Shown: piece by piece, positions 56,014-64,000 of the stretch
How positions within the stretch are numbered: position 1 is the first letter of the stretch
Layout of the letters: the number at the start of each line of letters is the position of its first letter
DNA from: Glaciibacter superstes DSM 21135
Lineage (GTDB): Bacteria > Actinomycetota > Actinomycetes > Actinomycetales > Microbacteriaceae
Assembly: GCF_000421145.1 (NCBI RefSeq)
Contig: NZ_ATWH01000012.1
Coordinates: 1-64,000 of the forward strand
Length of the DNA stretch: 64,000 bases
Reading direction: 5' to 3'
Program-made: the position numbers and the translations under genes
Notes under the pieces: generated by a model
What the model was told of the DNA's origin: nothing
Databases searched by the model: none
What the model saw: only the letters and a program-made list of their open reading frames with translations

Positions 56014-56274
56014 CTACAGCGCCTTCGATGCGGCCACCAGTACCTGGTCGAGCGTGGGCACCCCTACCGCACGGAACACTTCGGCGCCGTCGGCATTGGC
56101 GATGATCACGGTCGGGGTCGAACGGATGCCGGCCGCGGCGGCCTCGTCATTGAACCGGGCGACGTCCAGTTCCCTGACCTCCGCTTGCGGAACGAGTCGA
56201 GCGACTTCTGAGAGCACGACCCTGGTCTGGGCGCACGGGTCGCAAAACGACGAGGAGAAGAACGTGAGTTCCAT
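56014..56274 (-). CDS. Thioredoxin-like protein
   Basis: 86 residues: FFSSSFCDPCAQTRVVL holds a C-x-x-C active site (CDPC) in a small thioredoxin fold; IRSTPTVIIANADG contains the cis-Pro. Shorter than housekeeping thioredoxin (about 105). Cytoplasmic thiol-disulfide exchange is likely; partner unknown. It is the first host gene on the right of the prophage. Confidence 0.85.
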   Translation of the reverse strand: MELTFFSSSFCDPCAQTRVVLSEVARLVPQAEVRELDVARFNDEAAAAGIRSTPTVIIANADGAEVFRAVGVPTLDQVLVAASKAL

Positions 56275-56434
56275 GGTGTACTTCCTGAACGGGGTGAAAA
56301 TGAGCCCTGACGAATGATGTGCCAGCGCCTCGTCCTATCCAACTCAGTGTACGGAGCACGAATTCCCGGCAACCGGTCGATGACTACTGGGCGATTCGTG
56401 TTCTGCCGGAGCATCTCGGTTCGAGAATGGTGCC

Positions 56435-57253
56435 GTGAAGCCTCACCTGTGGACACGCTATGTTGCTGTCGGGGACTCGATTACCGAGGGCCTCGGCGAT
56501 CCGGCGCCCACTGACCGTTTCGGGCAGCCTTCGCCCGACTGGCTCGGCTGGGCCGATCGCCTGGCCGTGATACTTGACGGGGCTGCGCACCTCGAAGACC
56601 GTCAGGTCGAATTCGCCAACCTCGCCGTGCGGGGCAGACGGATTGAGCATGTGGTCAGCGAACAAATCCCCGCAGCGATCGCCCTTCGAGCCGACCTGGT
56701 CACCGTGATGGTCGGAGGCAACGACCTGATGAGCGCCAAGGCGGATCCCGATACGCTCGCCGCGCGGCTGGAGACAGGAATCTCCGAGCTTCGAAACAAC
56801 GGCTCGACCGTCTTGATCGCCAACTGCTTCGACCCACAGTTCGCATTCTTCCTCAAACCCTTCCGCGGGCGCGCCGCCGTGTTCAATGCGAACATCTGGA
56901 CGATCGCACGCACGCACGGCGCATCCGTTCTCGACGTCTGGGGGATTCGCGAGTTGCAGCAGGGCATGATGTGGGCCGAAGACCGAGTGCATCTCAGTCC
57001 CGCCGGTCACCGGCTTCTCGCCGCCCGCGCGGCGCACGCTCTCGGCGTTCCATACGCGGAGGTCGTCGCCCGCAGCCTGCCCCCTCTCACCGTTCCAGAC
57101 GATCGCCTTGTGCCGCCGCAGAACCTCGCGCTGCGCACCTGGCTGCGCGTGCATGCCGCACCGTGGCTCGCCAGGCGCATGCGCGGCGTATCGGCCGGTG
57201 ACGGCATCTCCGCCAAGCTGCCGTTCCCACGACCTGTCGGTCCTCGCCGATAG
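56435..57253 (+). CDS. SGNH/GDSL hydrolase
   Basis: 272 residues from a GTG. Block I YVAVGDSITEGLGD (Ser nucleophile), block II region NLAVRGRRIE (Gly), block III VMVGGNDLM (Asn), block V EDRVHLSPAGHRLLA (Asp/His). Esterase of unknown substrate. No signal peptide, so cytoplasmic. A leaderless -10-like GAGAAT lies 6 nt before the start. Co-directional with orn, 9 nt downstream. Confidence 0.9.
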   Translation: MKPHLWTRYVAVGDSITEGLGDPAPTDRFGQPSPDWLGWADRLAVILDGAAHLEDRQVEFANLAVRGRRIEHVVSEQIPAAIALRADLVTVMVGGNDLMSAKADPDTLAARLETGISELRNNGSTVLIANCFDPQFAFFLKPFRGRAAVFNANIWTIARTHGASVLDVWGIRELQQGMMWAEDRVHLSPAGHRLLAARAAHALGVPYAEVVARSLPPLTVPDDRLVPPQNLALRTWLRVHAAPWLARRMRGVSAGDGISAKLPFPRPVGPRR

Positions 57254-57262
57254 ACTCGGCGC

Positions 57263-57883
57263 ATGACAAACAGCAGTGACCGGTTGGTATGGATTGATTG
57301 TGAAATGACCGGACTCGACCTGGAAGCTGACGAACTCGTCGAGATCGCCGTTGTGATCACCGATTACGATCTCAACCTCGTCGACCCCGGCATCGACATC
57401 GTGATCAAGCCAGACGCATCCGCCCTGGAGAACATGGGAGACTTCGTGCGCGAGATGCACACCACGTCTGGCCTGATCGAGGAGATTCCGGGCGGAATCA
57501 GCGTTGCCGAAGCGGAATACCAGGTTCTCGAATACGTGTTGAAGTTCATTCCAGCGGGCCAGAAGGCGCCCCTCGCCGGCAATTCAATCGGAACCGATCG
57601 TGCTTTCCTGACCAAGTTCATGCCGCGCCTCGACGCGCAGCTGCACTATCGCAACGTCGACGTCTCCTCGATCAAGGAACTCGCGCGCCGCTGGTACCCC
57701 CGCGTGTACTTCAACGCTCCCGCGAAAGACGGCGGTCACCGTGCACTCGCCGACATTCTGGAGTCGATCCGCGAGCTCGCGTATTACCGCCAGGCAGTCT
57801 TCGTCGCCGCACCCGGGCCATCCAGTGACGAGGCCAAAGCCCATTCTGCAGACGTCATGCACAACTTCACCCCTCAGGTGTAA
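57263..57883 (+). CDS. orn: Oligoribonuclease
   Basis: 206 residues. DEDD exonuclease: [11 protein letters not shown] (D-x-E), then [10 protein letters not shown] (Asp) and GGHRALADI with His and Asp. Degrades 2-5-nt RNAs, including pGpG from c-di-GMP turnover. TAGACT at 57251-57256 is 6 nt before the ATG (leaderless). tRNA-His follows 48 bp later. Confidence 0.96.
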   Translation: MTNSSDRLVWIDCEMTGLDLEADELVEIAVVITDYDLNLVDPGIDIVIKPDASALENMGDFVREMHTTSGLIEEIPGGISVAEAEYQVLEYVLKFIPAGQKAPLAGNSIGTDRAFLTKFMPRLDAQLHYRNVDVSSIKELARRWYPRVYFNAPAKDGGHRALADILESIRELAYYRQAVFVAAPGPSSDEAKAHSADVMHNFTPQV

Positions 57884-57930
57884 TAGAATTCTTGAGTTGC
57901 CTTCATTCGAACGGGTGAAGAGCTTCGCAT

Positions 57931-58007
57931 GGTGGGTATAGCTCAGTTGGTAGAGCGCCTGGTTGTGGTCCAGGAGGCCGCGGGTTCAAGCCCCGTTACT
58001 CACCCCA
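57931..58007 (+). tRNA. tRNA-His(GUG)
   Basis: Acceptor GTGGGTA (57932-57938) pairs with TACTCAC; extra G at 57931 faces discriminator C as required in tRNA-His; anticodon loop TTGTGGT with GTG; T-arm GCGGG-TTCAAGC-CCCGT; CCA is encoded at 58005-58007. Confidence 0.96.
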
Positions 58008-58057
58008 ATGAAAACCGCGCCCGTCGCTGGGCCGGAGTTCTGTGAGATGGTCGACGG

Positions 58058-58408
58058 ATGCTGGAACTGAATCACGACGACTTCGAGCGTCTCGTCATCG
58101 ATGAGCTTGATCTTCTCCCTGACGACATGGTTGATGGCCTCGAGAACGTCGTTTTTGTGGTCGAAGACCGACCTGAAGACGGAACCCTGGGCACCCTGGG
58201 GCTCTATGACGGCGTCGCCCTGACCGAACGCGGCCAGTACGGTTTCGGTGAGATGCCCGACCGCATCATCGTCTATCGCGAGCCGCTGCTGGCGATCTGC
58301 GAAGATCTCGATGAACTGCGCGATCAGGTACACGTGACCCTTGTGCACGAGATCGCACATTTCTACGGAATCGACGACGACAGGCTGCACGCCCTCGGCT
58401 GGGCGTGA
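58058..58408 (+). CDS. Zinicin-like minimal metallopeptidase
   Basis: 116 residues. TLVHEIAHFYGIDDDRLHALGW carries HEIAH (H-E-x-x-H) with a third ligand Asp/His after G-I-D-D, as in the DUF1025/zinicin family. A single small domain, likely cytoplasmic. Substrate unknown. Starts after tRNA-His with no clear ribosome site. Confidence 0.85.
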   Translation: MLELNHDDFERLVIDELDLLPDDMVDGLENVVFVVEDRPEDGTLGTLGLYDGVALTERGQYGFGEMPDRIIVYREPLLAICEDLDELRDQVHVTLVHEIAHFYGIDDDRLHALGWA

Positions 58409-58432
58409 ACCCTGCCGGGTTAGCCTGAGGGC

Positions 58433-59698
58433 ATGAGCTCCTTCCGGCCCGGCCGATTCATCGGCATCACGGCCGGTGCCCTTGTTATCCTCGGTCTCGG
58501 CGTCTACGGGCCGGCCACCCTTCTTGGCCCATTGCCCGACGTGCAGATGACAACCGCAAAACCGACCGCGTCGGCAGTACCGGTGTCCCCGCCGGTCCTC
58601 CCCGCTGAAGGGGCGAGCGCCGTGGTGACCAGCACAGGTGGCAGCACAGATGGCACCGGAGCAGAGGCTGAGCCGCTGGCCGTCTCTGGTGTCCTCGAAG
58701 CTGTACCCATGGCATCCGTTGCCAAGATCATCGCCGCACTCGTTGTGCTGCACGCCAAGCCCCTCGAGGTCGGCAGGACCGGCCCGGCTGTTGTGATGAC
58801 CGCAGAAGACTTCCAGGGCTACCTCGACTATGCCGCTGGAGACGCCCGCACGGTCACGGTGTTCGCCGGGGAGACCTGGACCGAGCGCGAGCTTCTCCAG
58901 GCCATCATCCTCGGATCAAGCAATAATCACGCCGACACCCTGGCCCGGTGGGCGTTTGGGACTGTTGATGCCTATGTCGAGGCTGCAAACGCCTGGCTCG
59001 GCGAGCACGGTCTCTCCAAAACCCTCGTTGCGGATGCCACCGGACTCAGCGATACCAGTGCAGGCACGGCAACGGATCTCGCCCGACTGGCCGGTATCGC
59101 CGCTCACGACCCCGTGATCACCGAAATACTGGCGAATCCGCCAACGGCGCTGGCCGGCCGAAGCGGAGTCGACAACACGACCGAGTATCTGCCAGAAGAA
59201 GGCGTGCGGGGTATTTCCCGCAGTTTCACAGATGCCGCCGGTCTCTGTTTTTTGTTCGCCGCGACGGTCGGTGAAGGAGAATCAGCCTTCACCTTCGCCG
59301 GAGCCCTGCTTCGCGAACCGGACTACGAGACCCTCGAGACCGATGTCGTCGCCCTCATGGCCAGCGCGAGGGCGGGCGTCGGCGAGGTGGCATTGCTAGC
59401 GGAAGGCGACACGTACGCGACGTTCGAGTCTGCCTGGGGCGACACGGCTTCTGGCGTTGTGGGAGTGTCGAAGACACACGTCGCCTGGCGGGCAGCGGAA
59501 ACCAGCGATCCCATTATCGAGATCGATCCGTTCACGACCGGTCGGAAAGGAACACGCGTCGGAACCGTGAGCGTGGAAGCCGGCGGTGAGCGAGTGTCGG
59601 CACCGTTGGAGCTGGACTCCGCCATCTCGGATCCTGGACCGCTGTGGCGCCTGCTGAATCCTGTTCCGGTGATCGGGGCGCTGATCGAGTCGGGCTGA
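58433..59698 (+). CDS. D-alanyl-D-alanine carboxypeptidase-like (PBP5-like) protein with altered KTG
   Basis: 421 residues. N-terminal membrane helix (12-34), a Thr/Ser/Pro linker, then a serine peptidase domain with S-x-x-K in MASVAKI (about 93-99) and S-x-N in LGSSNNHAD (about 160-168). Where PBP5-like enzymes have KTG, this protein reads GISRSFTDAAG, so the third motif is lost. Either catalysis is weak or the protein only binds muropeptides. TAGCCT at 58421-58426 is 6 nt before the ATG (leaderless). Confidence 0.82.
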   Translation: MSSFRPGRFIGITAGALVILGLGVYGPATLLGPLPDVQMTTAKPTASAVPVSPPVLPAEGASAVVTSTGGSTDGTGAEAEPLAVSGVLEAVPMASVAKIIAALVVLHAKPLEVGRTGPAVVMTAEDFQGYLDYAAGDARTVTVFAGETWTERELLQAIILGSSNNHADTLARWAFGTVDAYVEAANAWLGEHGLSKTLVADATGLSDTSAGTATDLARLAGIAAHDPVITEILANPPTALAGRSGVDNTTEYLPEEGVRGISRSFTDAAGLCFLFAATVGEGESAFTFAGALLREPDYETLETDVVALMASARAGVGEVALLAEGDTYATFESAWGDTASGVVGVSKTHVAWRAAETSDPIIEIDPFTTGRKGTRVGTVSVEAGGERVSAPLELDSAISDPGPLWRLLNPVPVIGALIESG

Positions 59699-59719
59699 TC
59701 GAGTCGCGCTGACTGAAAA

Positions 59720-59995
59720 TCAGTACGGTGCGATGGACTCGGTGTCGTCGCCTGACTGGGCCGAGTCGCTGTCCCCCGCGTCGAAGGTATATCGAACGTG
59801 CAGGGTGCCCTGCACATCGCGCTGGTCGACCTCGTCGTACCAGAACACCGATTCCATGCCCTCGATCGCGGCCACCATACTGATGCGCGGAGAGTGCTTC
59901 CCGCCGATGAGAACCCTTTTGTCGATCTCCCCTTCCAGGGGCCCATCGATGAATTCGGCGACATAGGCGACATTGGCCGCTTCAGGACTAGTCAT
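59720..59995 (-). CDS. Conserved hypothetical protein
   Basis: 91 residues. Small beta-rich protein (YVAEFIDGPLEGEIDKRVLIGGKHSPRISMVAAIEGMESVFWYDEVDQRDVQGTLHVRYTFD). Acidic end. No recognised function. Tail-to-tail with the carboxypeptidase-like gene. Confidence 0.68.
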   Translation of the reverse strand: MTSPEAANVAYVAEFIDGPLEGEIDKRVLIGGKHSPRISMVAAIEGMESVFWYDEVDQRDVQGTLHVRYTFDAGDSDSAQSGDDTESIAPY

Positions 59996-60004
59996 GGCAC
60001 CAAC

Positions 60005-60562
60005 TTAGTACTCCCCAGGCCAGACCGGAGCAGGACGATCCGGCGGCGTCGAAGTGAGACGGATGCTCGCCCACTGCTCTGGCGTCTCCCTGGCGCAGTA
60101 CGTTTCCCATTCGTGCTGCCACTGGTCCCAGTGATCGGCGAAGGCGACTCCGTCGCGGTCGATCGCGCGACGCTTCCGCTCTCGGTCGTTTGCAGCCAGC
60201 CAGACCCTGATATCACTCAGCCCGGTGTTCGCCAGAGCGAGCGTTCCGCAGCCCTCAACGACGAGAGGGCACGCGGCATCCACCGAATGCCACTCGGCTG
60301 GTTGTCCCTTCACCCAGTCGTATCGCTGCCAGGCTGCCGGCTCGCCCGCGCGCCGAGGCCTCAGCACGTGTTCGGTCAGGTGCTTCGACGCCGCATCCAG
60401 ACCGTCCCATCCCGGATAGATATCGTCCAGGCGAACGAGGGTCGGTCGATGACCTGTTGGCCAGGCGTGCACGAGCGCGTCAGCCAAAGTGCTCTTGCCC
60501 GCCCCGCTCGGCCCATCGATGAGCACGACCGGATTCGGTCCGACCTCGGCAACGGCCCGCAC
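60005..60562 (-). CDS. P-loop kinase-like ATPase (uridine kinase type)
   Basis: 185 residues from a GTG at 60562; the frame stays open further upstream but no better start with a ribosome site is seen, so the start is uncertain. Walker A LIDGPSGAGKSTLADAL, LVRLDDIYPGWDGL (Asp contact), later acidic strand LVVEGCGTLAL. Resembles the uridine/AMP kinase fold used in small-molecule phosphorylation; substrate unknown. Downstream of ykoC in the same direction. Confidence 0.78.
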   Translation of the reverse strand: MRAVAEVGPNPVVLIDGPSGAGKSTLADALVHAWPTGHRPTLVRLDDIYPGWDGLDAASKHLTEHVLRPRRAGEPAAWQRYDWVKGQPAEWHSVDAACPLVVEGCGTLALANTGLSDIRVWLAANDRERKRRAIDRDGVAFADHWDQWQHEWETYCARETPEQWASIRLTSTPPDRPAPVWPGEY

Positions 60563-60614
60563 AACCGGGGCCTGAAGTACATCACGGACAGAGAATGACT
60601 CCTGTTTGACGCGA

Positions 60615-61409
60615 TCAGGCGAGGACAAAATGCCACGTCCCCGCCCACATTGCAACGATGATCGCTGCTGCTGCGATGCCCACACCGATTCCCACGACCG
60701 CGAATTCGCGGGCACCGAATACGGATGGCCTTGCCCAGGTGCGAGGTTCATCAGAACCGAATCCCTTCGCCTCCATGGCCGTTGCGAGTTTGCTGCCGCG
60801 ACGAACCGAGATCACCAGCAGGGCGAACGCCTGGCTCGCGATCCGCTTCAGGTTTCCGAACAGCCCGCCGCCGTCTCCGACGCCACGTGCACGACGCGCC
60901 AGGGCGAGCGACCGCCAGTCTTCAATGAGCAACCCAACCAGGCGAAGTCCAGCGAGCCCGCCGAGAACAAATCGAGCCGGGAGTCGAAGAACCTGGGCCA
61001 GTCCGTCGGCGAGGTCTGTCGGGTCTGTCGTGGCCAGCAGTACAACTCCCGGAAGACCGATCGCCAGAACACGAAGTCCGATCGCCAGCCCGAGTGAGGC
61101 GGAGCCCTCCGTAACAGAGACGAACCCGAAATGCCAGAGCAATGCCCCTGAGTCCTCGCCATACAAAACGGTGGTCAGGGCTGCGAGGGGTGCAGCGATC
61201 CACACGGGTGCGGTACGCAGCACAAACTGCCGAAGGCCCAGCCCGCTCCACGCCAGCAGGATGCCTTCGAGCAGGAGGGCGACGGCTGCCGACACCCAGT
61301 CGATCGACAGCAGAAGGGCGCAACTCACAGTGAGGGCGACCGCAAGCTTCGCCACCGGATTGATCCGGGCGATGGCACTGGGCCGGATTTCCGGCGCTAT
61401 CAGACTCAT
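60615..61409 (-). CDS. ykoC: ECF transporter transmembrane (T) component of thiamine/HMP uptake
   Basis: 264 residues with about six hydrophobic segments (28-60, 68-88, 105-125, 130-150, 235-258). The two coupling helices carry short A-R-x motifs (LALARRARGV and LLVISVRRGSKLATAMEAKGF). T components link the two ATPase sites to the S component. Starts in an ATGA overlap with ykoD. Regulated with the operon by the TPP riboswitch. Confidence 0.88.
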   Translation of the reverse strand: MSLIAPEIRPSAIARINPVAKLAVALTVSCALLLSIDWVSAAVALLLEGILLAWSGLGLRQFVLRTAPVWIAAPLAALTTVLYGEDSGALLWHFGFVSVTEGSASLGLAIGLRVLAIGLPGVVLLATTDPTDLADGLAQVLRLPARFVLGGLAGLRLVGLLIEDWRSLALARRARGVGDGGGLFGNLKRIASQAFALLVISVRRGSKLATAMEAKGFGSDEPRTWARPSVFGAREFAVVGIGVGIAAAAIIVAMWAGTWHFVLA

Positions 61410-62926
61410 CGAGGACTTACCGCCGGCACCGTTGATCGCGTTGCCGGCAGAACGCAGCGCGTGTCGGCCAGCGCATCGACGAAGAGCTCATCGTGAGTGG
61501 CCGACAGGAGCGCAATACCCTCAGCCAGGGATTCAGAAAGAAGCGCGACCAGCTCCCGCCAGGTGCGCGAGTCCTGTCCGAACGTCGGTTCGTCGAGAAC
61601 CAGAAGCTGTGGTCGGGTTGCGAGTGCCGTTGCCACGGAGAGACGCCGCTTTTCCCCCCCGGAGAGGGTGAACGGATTCGCCCCAGCGAGCCTGTCGAGC
61701 CGAAGCCGCTGCAGCAACTCATCGACGATGCGCTCGGCATCCGTTGGATTCATGTGGAGCGCACGAGGGCCGACCATCAGTTCATCCCTCACCGTTGCCG
61801 CCAAAAACTGGTGCTCAGGATCCTGGAATACCATGCCCACCCTGCTCAGAAGCTGCTTCGATCGCCAACGGTGTGGCGCACCCCCTGCGCCGTTCGCGAG
61901 TCGCTCCTGGGCTACAAGGCTTCCGCCAGCCGGCGCAAGCAGCCCGGCCATGGTCAGCGCGAGAGTTGACTTGCCCGCTCCATTCGGGCCGGTGACAGCC
62001 GTGGCGGTTCCGGCACTGAGGGTGAGATCGATGGAGGTCGCGACGGCCACCGGTGTCTTTCGGCCGAACGGGATCCGTCCGACCGACAGGTCCGTCGCGA
62101 CAAGGAGCGACCCCGGGCCTGCCGTCCCGGAGTTCCTGGCCGGATAGTGCGGTGGGATCCCCGGGACCCACACACCCGCCGACGCGAGCCGCTCCCCTTG
62201 CGAGGACAACACCTCGTCGACCGGGCCATCCGCCAGCACTCCACCTTCCGGACTCAGCACGATGACACGATCGACGACATCTCGCCAGACCGCGACCCGA
62301 TGCTCCACCACCACAAGAGTCGCGCCAGAACCACCAATCGAACGAACCACAGCATCACGAACCTCATTCACACCATGTGGATCGAGATTGGCAGTCGGTT
62401 CGTCGAGGAGCACCAGGCCCGGTTGCATCGCGAGCACTCCCGCGAGAGCAAGTCGCTGTTTCTGTCCTCCGCTCAGCGTCGATGTCGGATGGCCCTGCGG
62501 CAGATCAAGTCCTACGGCCTCAAGCGCGTGTGCAACCCGACGCCAGATTTCTTCCCGCGGAACGGCCAGGTTTTCACAACCGAAAGCGACATCGTCGCCC
62601 ACTCTGGCCAACACCACCTGTGAGTCCGGATCTTGGAGAACAAGACCGACACGCCCCCGAGAGTCGGCGGGGTGCCTGCTGTCTATGCGCAATTCGCCTG
62701 ATTCTTCGCCTTCCTCATCATCGCCGAGAACGCCGGCGAGGGCATGCAAGAGTGTGCTCTTGCCTGCCCCGCTCGATCCGAGGAGTAAGACTCGCTCCCC
62801 CGGTGCGATTTCCAGATCGAGGTCGGAAACCGCGTCTGTAGTGCGTCCGGCGTGCCTCCAGCCCCACCCGCGGGCGCTGACGCGGGCGCCTTCCGCAGAC
62901 GGTGACCCGGAGTCGCTGGATGACAT
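61406..62926 (-). CDS. ykoD: ECF transporter fused ATP-binding subunit
   Basis: 506 residues from the ATG at 62926. Two ABC domains in one chain: Walker A LGSSGAGKST and TGPNGAGKST, signatures LSGGQKQR and LSGGEKRR, Walker B LVLLDEPTANLD and LLVLDEPTFGQD. A fused pair of this kind is the YkoD form. Powers uptake with YkoE and YkoC. ATG is 2 nt after the ykoE stop. Confidence 0.93.
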   Translation of the reverse strand: MSSSDSGSPSAEGARVSARGWGWRHAGRTTDAVSDLDLEIAPGERVLLLGSSGAGKSTLLHALAGVLGDDEEGEESGELRIDSRHPADSRGRVGLVLQDPDSQVVLARVGDDVAFGCENLAVPREEIWRRVAHALEAVGLDLPQGHPTSTLSGGQKQRLALAGVLAMQPGLVLLDEPTANLDPHGVNEVRDAVVRSIGGSGATLVVVEHRVAVWRDVVDRVIVLSPEGGVLADGPVDEVLSSQGERLASAGVWVPGIPPHYPARNSGTAGPGSLLVATDLSVGRIPFGRKTPVAVATSIDLTLSAGTATAVTGPNGAGKSTLALTMAGLLAPAGGSLVAQERLANGAGGAPHRWRSKQLLSRVGMVFQDPEHQFLAATVRDELMVGPRALHMNPTDAERIVDELLQRLRLDRLAGANPFTLSGGEKRRLSVATALATRPQLLVLDEPTFGQDSRTWRELVALLSESLAEGIALLSATHDELFVDALADTRCVLPATRSTVPAVSPR

Positions 62927-62928
62927 AG

Positions 62929-63591
62929 TCAGGTCGTGACCGATGACCGTGCGTCTGGGCGCGAAGCCTCGCGCCCAGACGCGAATCTGCTTAAGGCGCC
63001 AGTCCTGGCCAGTCCGCGCACGGCCAGCCACGAGAGCAGGCCGGCAACGACAACACCGGAAACCACGGCCGACACGAAATAGACCACTTTGTATCCGAGT
63101 TCAAGCGCGGCATAACTGGTGAAAGTCGTGTCAAGCAAGCCGACGGCGACACCGGCACCGGCACCGGCCAGGAGCGCTACTCCCAACCTCCAGTTCGCGT
63201 AGAGGAACAGTGCAAGCACGATCTCAGCCCCCAGGCCTTCGACCACGCCCCAGATCAGCGTGGAGAAGCCCCATTGGGTGCCGACCAGCATCGACACCAC
63301 GGCGGCGACGACCTCCGTGTAAAGGGCGGCACCGGGCTTTCGAACAACCAACCCACCGAGAACGCCGGCGAATAACCAACCACCCGCCAGTAGCCCCTCG
63401 AGGCCGGGGGTGAAGGCGAGAAGGCCACTGAGCGGTGACCAGGCGAGTCCCCACGCCCAGAAGATGACGCCGCTGGCGACGCCGATGACGCTCGCCACCA
63501 CGATGTCGACGACCCTCCAGCGGAAGTTGCGTTTGGGCTTGGTGGTGGCCGATTCGCCTGATGCCGACGAGGTTGTTGCTGTTGCGTGCAC
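62929..63591 (-). CDS. ykoE: ECF transporter substrate-binding (S) component, YkoE family
   Basis: 220 residues from a GTG with AAAGGGG upstream; a longer frame would start inside the riboswitch. Five to six hydrophobic segments with GVASGVIFWAWGLAWSPL and GGLVVRKPGAALYTEVVAAVVSMLVGTQWG, the YkoE core that binds thiamine or its HMP precursor. First gene of ykoEDC. Confidence 0.92.
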   Translation of the reverse strand: MHATATTSSASGESATTKPKRNFRWRVVDIVVASVIGVASGVIFWAWGLAWSPLSGLLAFTPGLEGLLAGGWLFAGVLGGLVVRKPGAALYTEVVAAVVSMLVGTQWGFSTLIWGVVEGLGAEIVLALFLYANWRLGVALLAGAGAGVAVGLLDTTFTSYAALELGYKVVYFVSAVVSGVVVAGLLSWLAVRGLARTGALSRFASGREASRPDARSSVTT

Positions 63592-63595
63592 TGTT

Positions 63596-63627
63596 CGTGC
63601 CCCTTTCGTATGTGAATACAGGGCACG
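63596..63627 (-). promoter_or_regulatory. SD-sequestering hairpin of the ykoE leader
   Basis: On the transcript CGTGCCC (63621-63627) pairs with GGGCACG (63596-63602) around an 18-nt loop; the GGGG of the ribosome binding site (AAAGGGG) is in the second arm. It can act as the expression platform of the upstream riboswitch, blocking initiation when TPP is bound. Confidence 0.6.
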
Positions 63628-63636
63628 GGTACGAGA

Positions 63637-63728
63637 TGGTCTGCCTCCCTGCGCTGGCATTATCCAGATCAGGTTCGACGGTCGAAGCTTGAGAAGCTTC
63701 CTCTCAGCCCGGCTCACCGGACTCCCGT
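63637..63728 (-). promoter_or_regulatory. TPP riboswitch (THI element)
   Basis: On the minus strand: CGGGAGTCCGGTGAGCCGGG, CTGAGAGGAAG, then ACCTGATCTGGATAATGCCA and GCGCAGGGAGG, all conserved THI-box parts in the right order. It binds thiamine pyrophosphate and lowers expression of ykoEDC when thiamine is plentiful. Confidence 0.95.
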
Positions 63729-63764
63729 GTTCGATCCAAGTATAGTCCGGCCTAGAATCAACGA

Positions 63765-63809
63765 ATGAGGTCGACCGGTGTCACACCAAGCGCACTGGCA
63801 CGAGCATGA
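63765..63809 (+). CDS. 14-residue leader peptide upstream of a small membrane protein
   Basis: MRSTGVTPSALARA then TGA. TAGAAT at 63753-63758 is 6 nt before the ATG, and the stop overlaps the next start (ATGA at 63806-63809), so it is likely to be translated and to couple with the gene behind it. Confidence 0.5.
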   Translation: MRSTGVTPSALARA

Positions 63810-64000
63810 CCATCCTCGCCCCGCTCATCCTCGCCGGCGTGCTGATCGTGCTGCTGCGAGCCGCCATCATCCGTCAACGGAGGATTCGCCTCGGCCTGCC
63901 GGTGCGTGGCCCCTGGCATTTCCCACGCTGGCTACGCGCGCTCCCCGGCCGCGCTGCGCGAGTGCTACGCCGCTTCGCGCGTGGCACGCCTCCCGCGTAA
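63806..64000 (+). CDS. Small membrane-anchored basic protein
   Basis: 64 residues ending at the window edge with TAA. One membrane helix (ILAPLILAGVLIVLLRAAII) followed by a strongly basic tail (QRRIRLGL, RVLRRFARG). Unknown function. Translation probably coupled to the 14-residue leader frame. Confidence 0.62.
   Translation: MTILAPLILAGVLIVLLRAAIIRQRRIRLGLPVRGPWHFPRWLRALPGRAARVLRRFARGTPPA

Noticed and set aside
1..64000. CRISPR arrays, restriction systems or toxin-antitoxin pairs
   Set aside because: I saw no regularly spaced repeats and no recognisable cas, methylase or paired toxin genes.

Overview
The window is high-GC actinobacterial DNA. The gene set (group II truncated haemoglobin, EttA, YkoEDC under a TPP riboswitch, Orn next to tRNA-His) and frequent leaderless -10 boxes (TANNNT followed 6-8 nt later by ATG) suggest Microbacteriaceae; that family assignment is inference. 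It consists of host chromosome (1-13058), a complete temperate siphovirus prophage of about 42.8 kb (13091-55864), and host chromosome again (55866-64000). No stretch over 300 bases lacks a gene; the largest gaps are 150-200 bases and are described below.

Host left part: the tail of an IS3-type transposase, an MscS channel, GlbO, an FAD dehydrogenase of the ketosteroid-dehydrogenase type, TesB, a Tat/lipoprotein Rieske protein with a DUF2231-like membrane partner, a 4HBT thioesterase with ettA, a lipoprotein, an SSB, an aldo/keto reductase, two hypothetical proteins and nadE. Host right part: a thioredoxin-like protein, an SGNH hydrolase, orn, tRNA-His, a minimal HExxH peptidase, a DD-carboxypeptidase-like protein, a P-loop kinase, and ykoC-ykoD-ykoE behind a TPP riboswitch.

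The prophage sits inside a host tRNA-Arg(UCU) gene. The 3' part of the tRNA is at 13059-13096 and the 5' part at 55859-55899, both on the minus strand, and they share only the 6-bp core TAATCT at the anticodon loop. Joined at the core they give a canonical 73-nt tRNA, so the host gene is broken. The phage carries a complete tRNA-Arg(UCU) of its own at 14494-14566. From left to right the prophage holds integrase, tRNA and lipoprotein (plus strand). Next comes a leftward late operon, listed here against its direction of transcription: tail tip, lysis, tail, capsid, portal, terminase. A small accessory cluster is mostly on the plus strand. The leftward early operon covers replication and recombination: DnaB-like helicase, RecT, YqaJ exonuclease, RuvC-like protein. 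At the right end is a divergent cro/repressor switch.

The main discovery is how the attachment site and the switch fit together. The repressor gene (55551-55865) runs through the attachment core, and its stop codon TAG is completed by a host tRNA base. When the phage ends are joined in silico, the repressor frame continues for 48 more codons into the left end. It then stops in an ATGA overlap with the small gene upstream of int. In the free phage, repressor, small gene and integrase would therefore be one operon, and integration would cut 48 residues off the repressor. This is the layout of integration-dependent immunity known from mycobacteriophages such as BPs, Giles and Brujita. It is combined here with disruption of a tRNA that reads AGA and a phage-encoded replacement tRNA.
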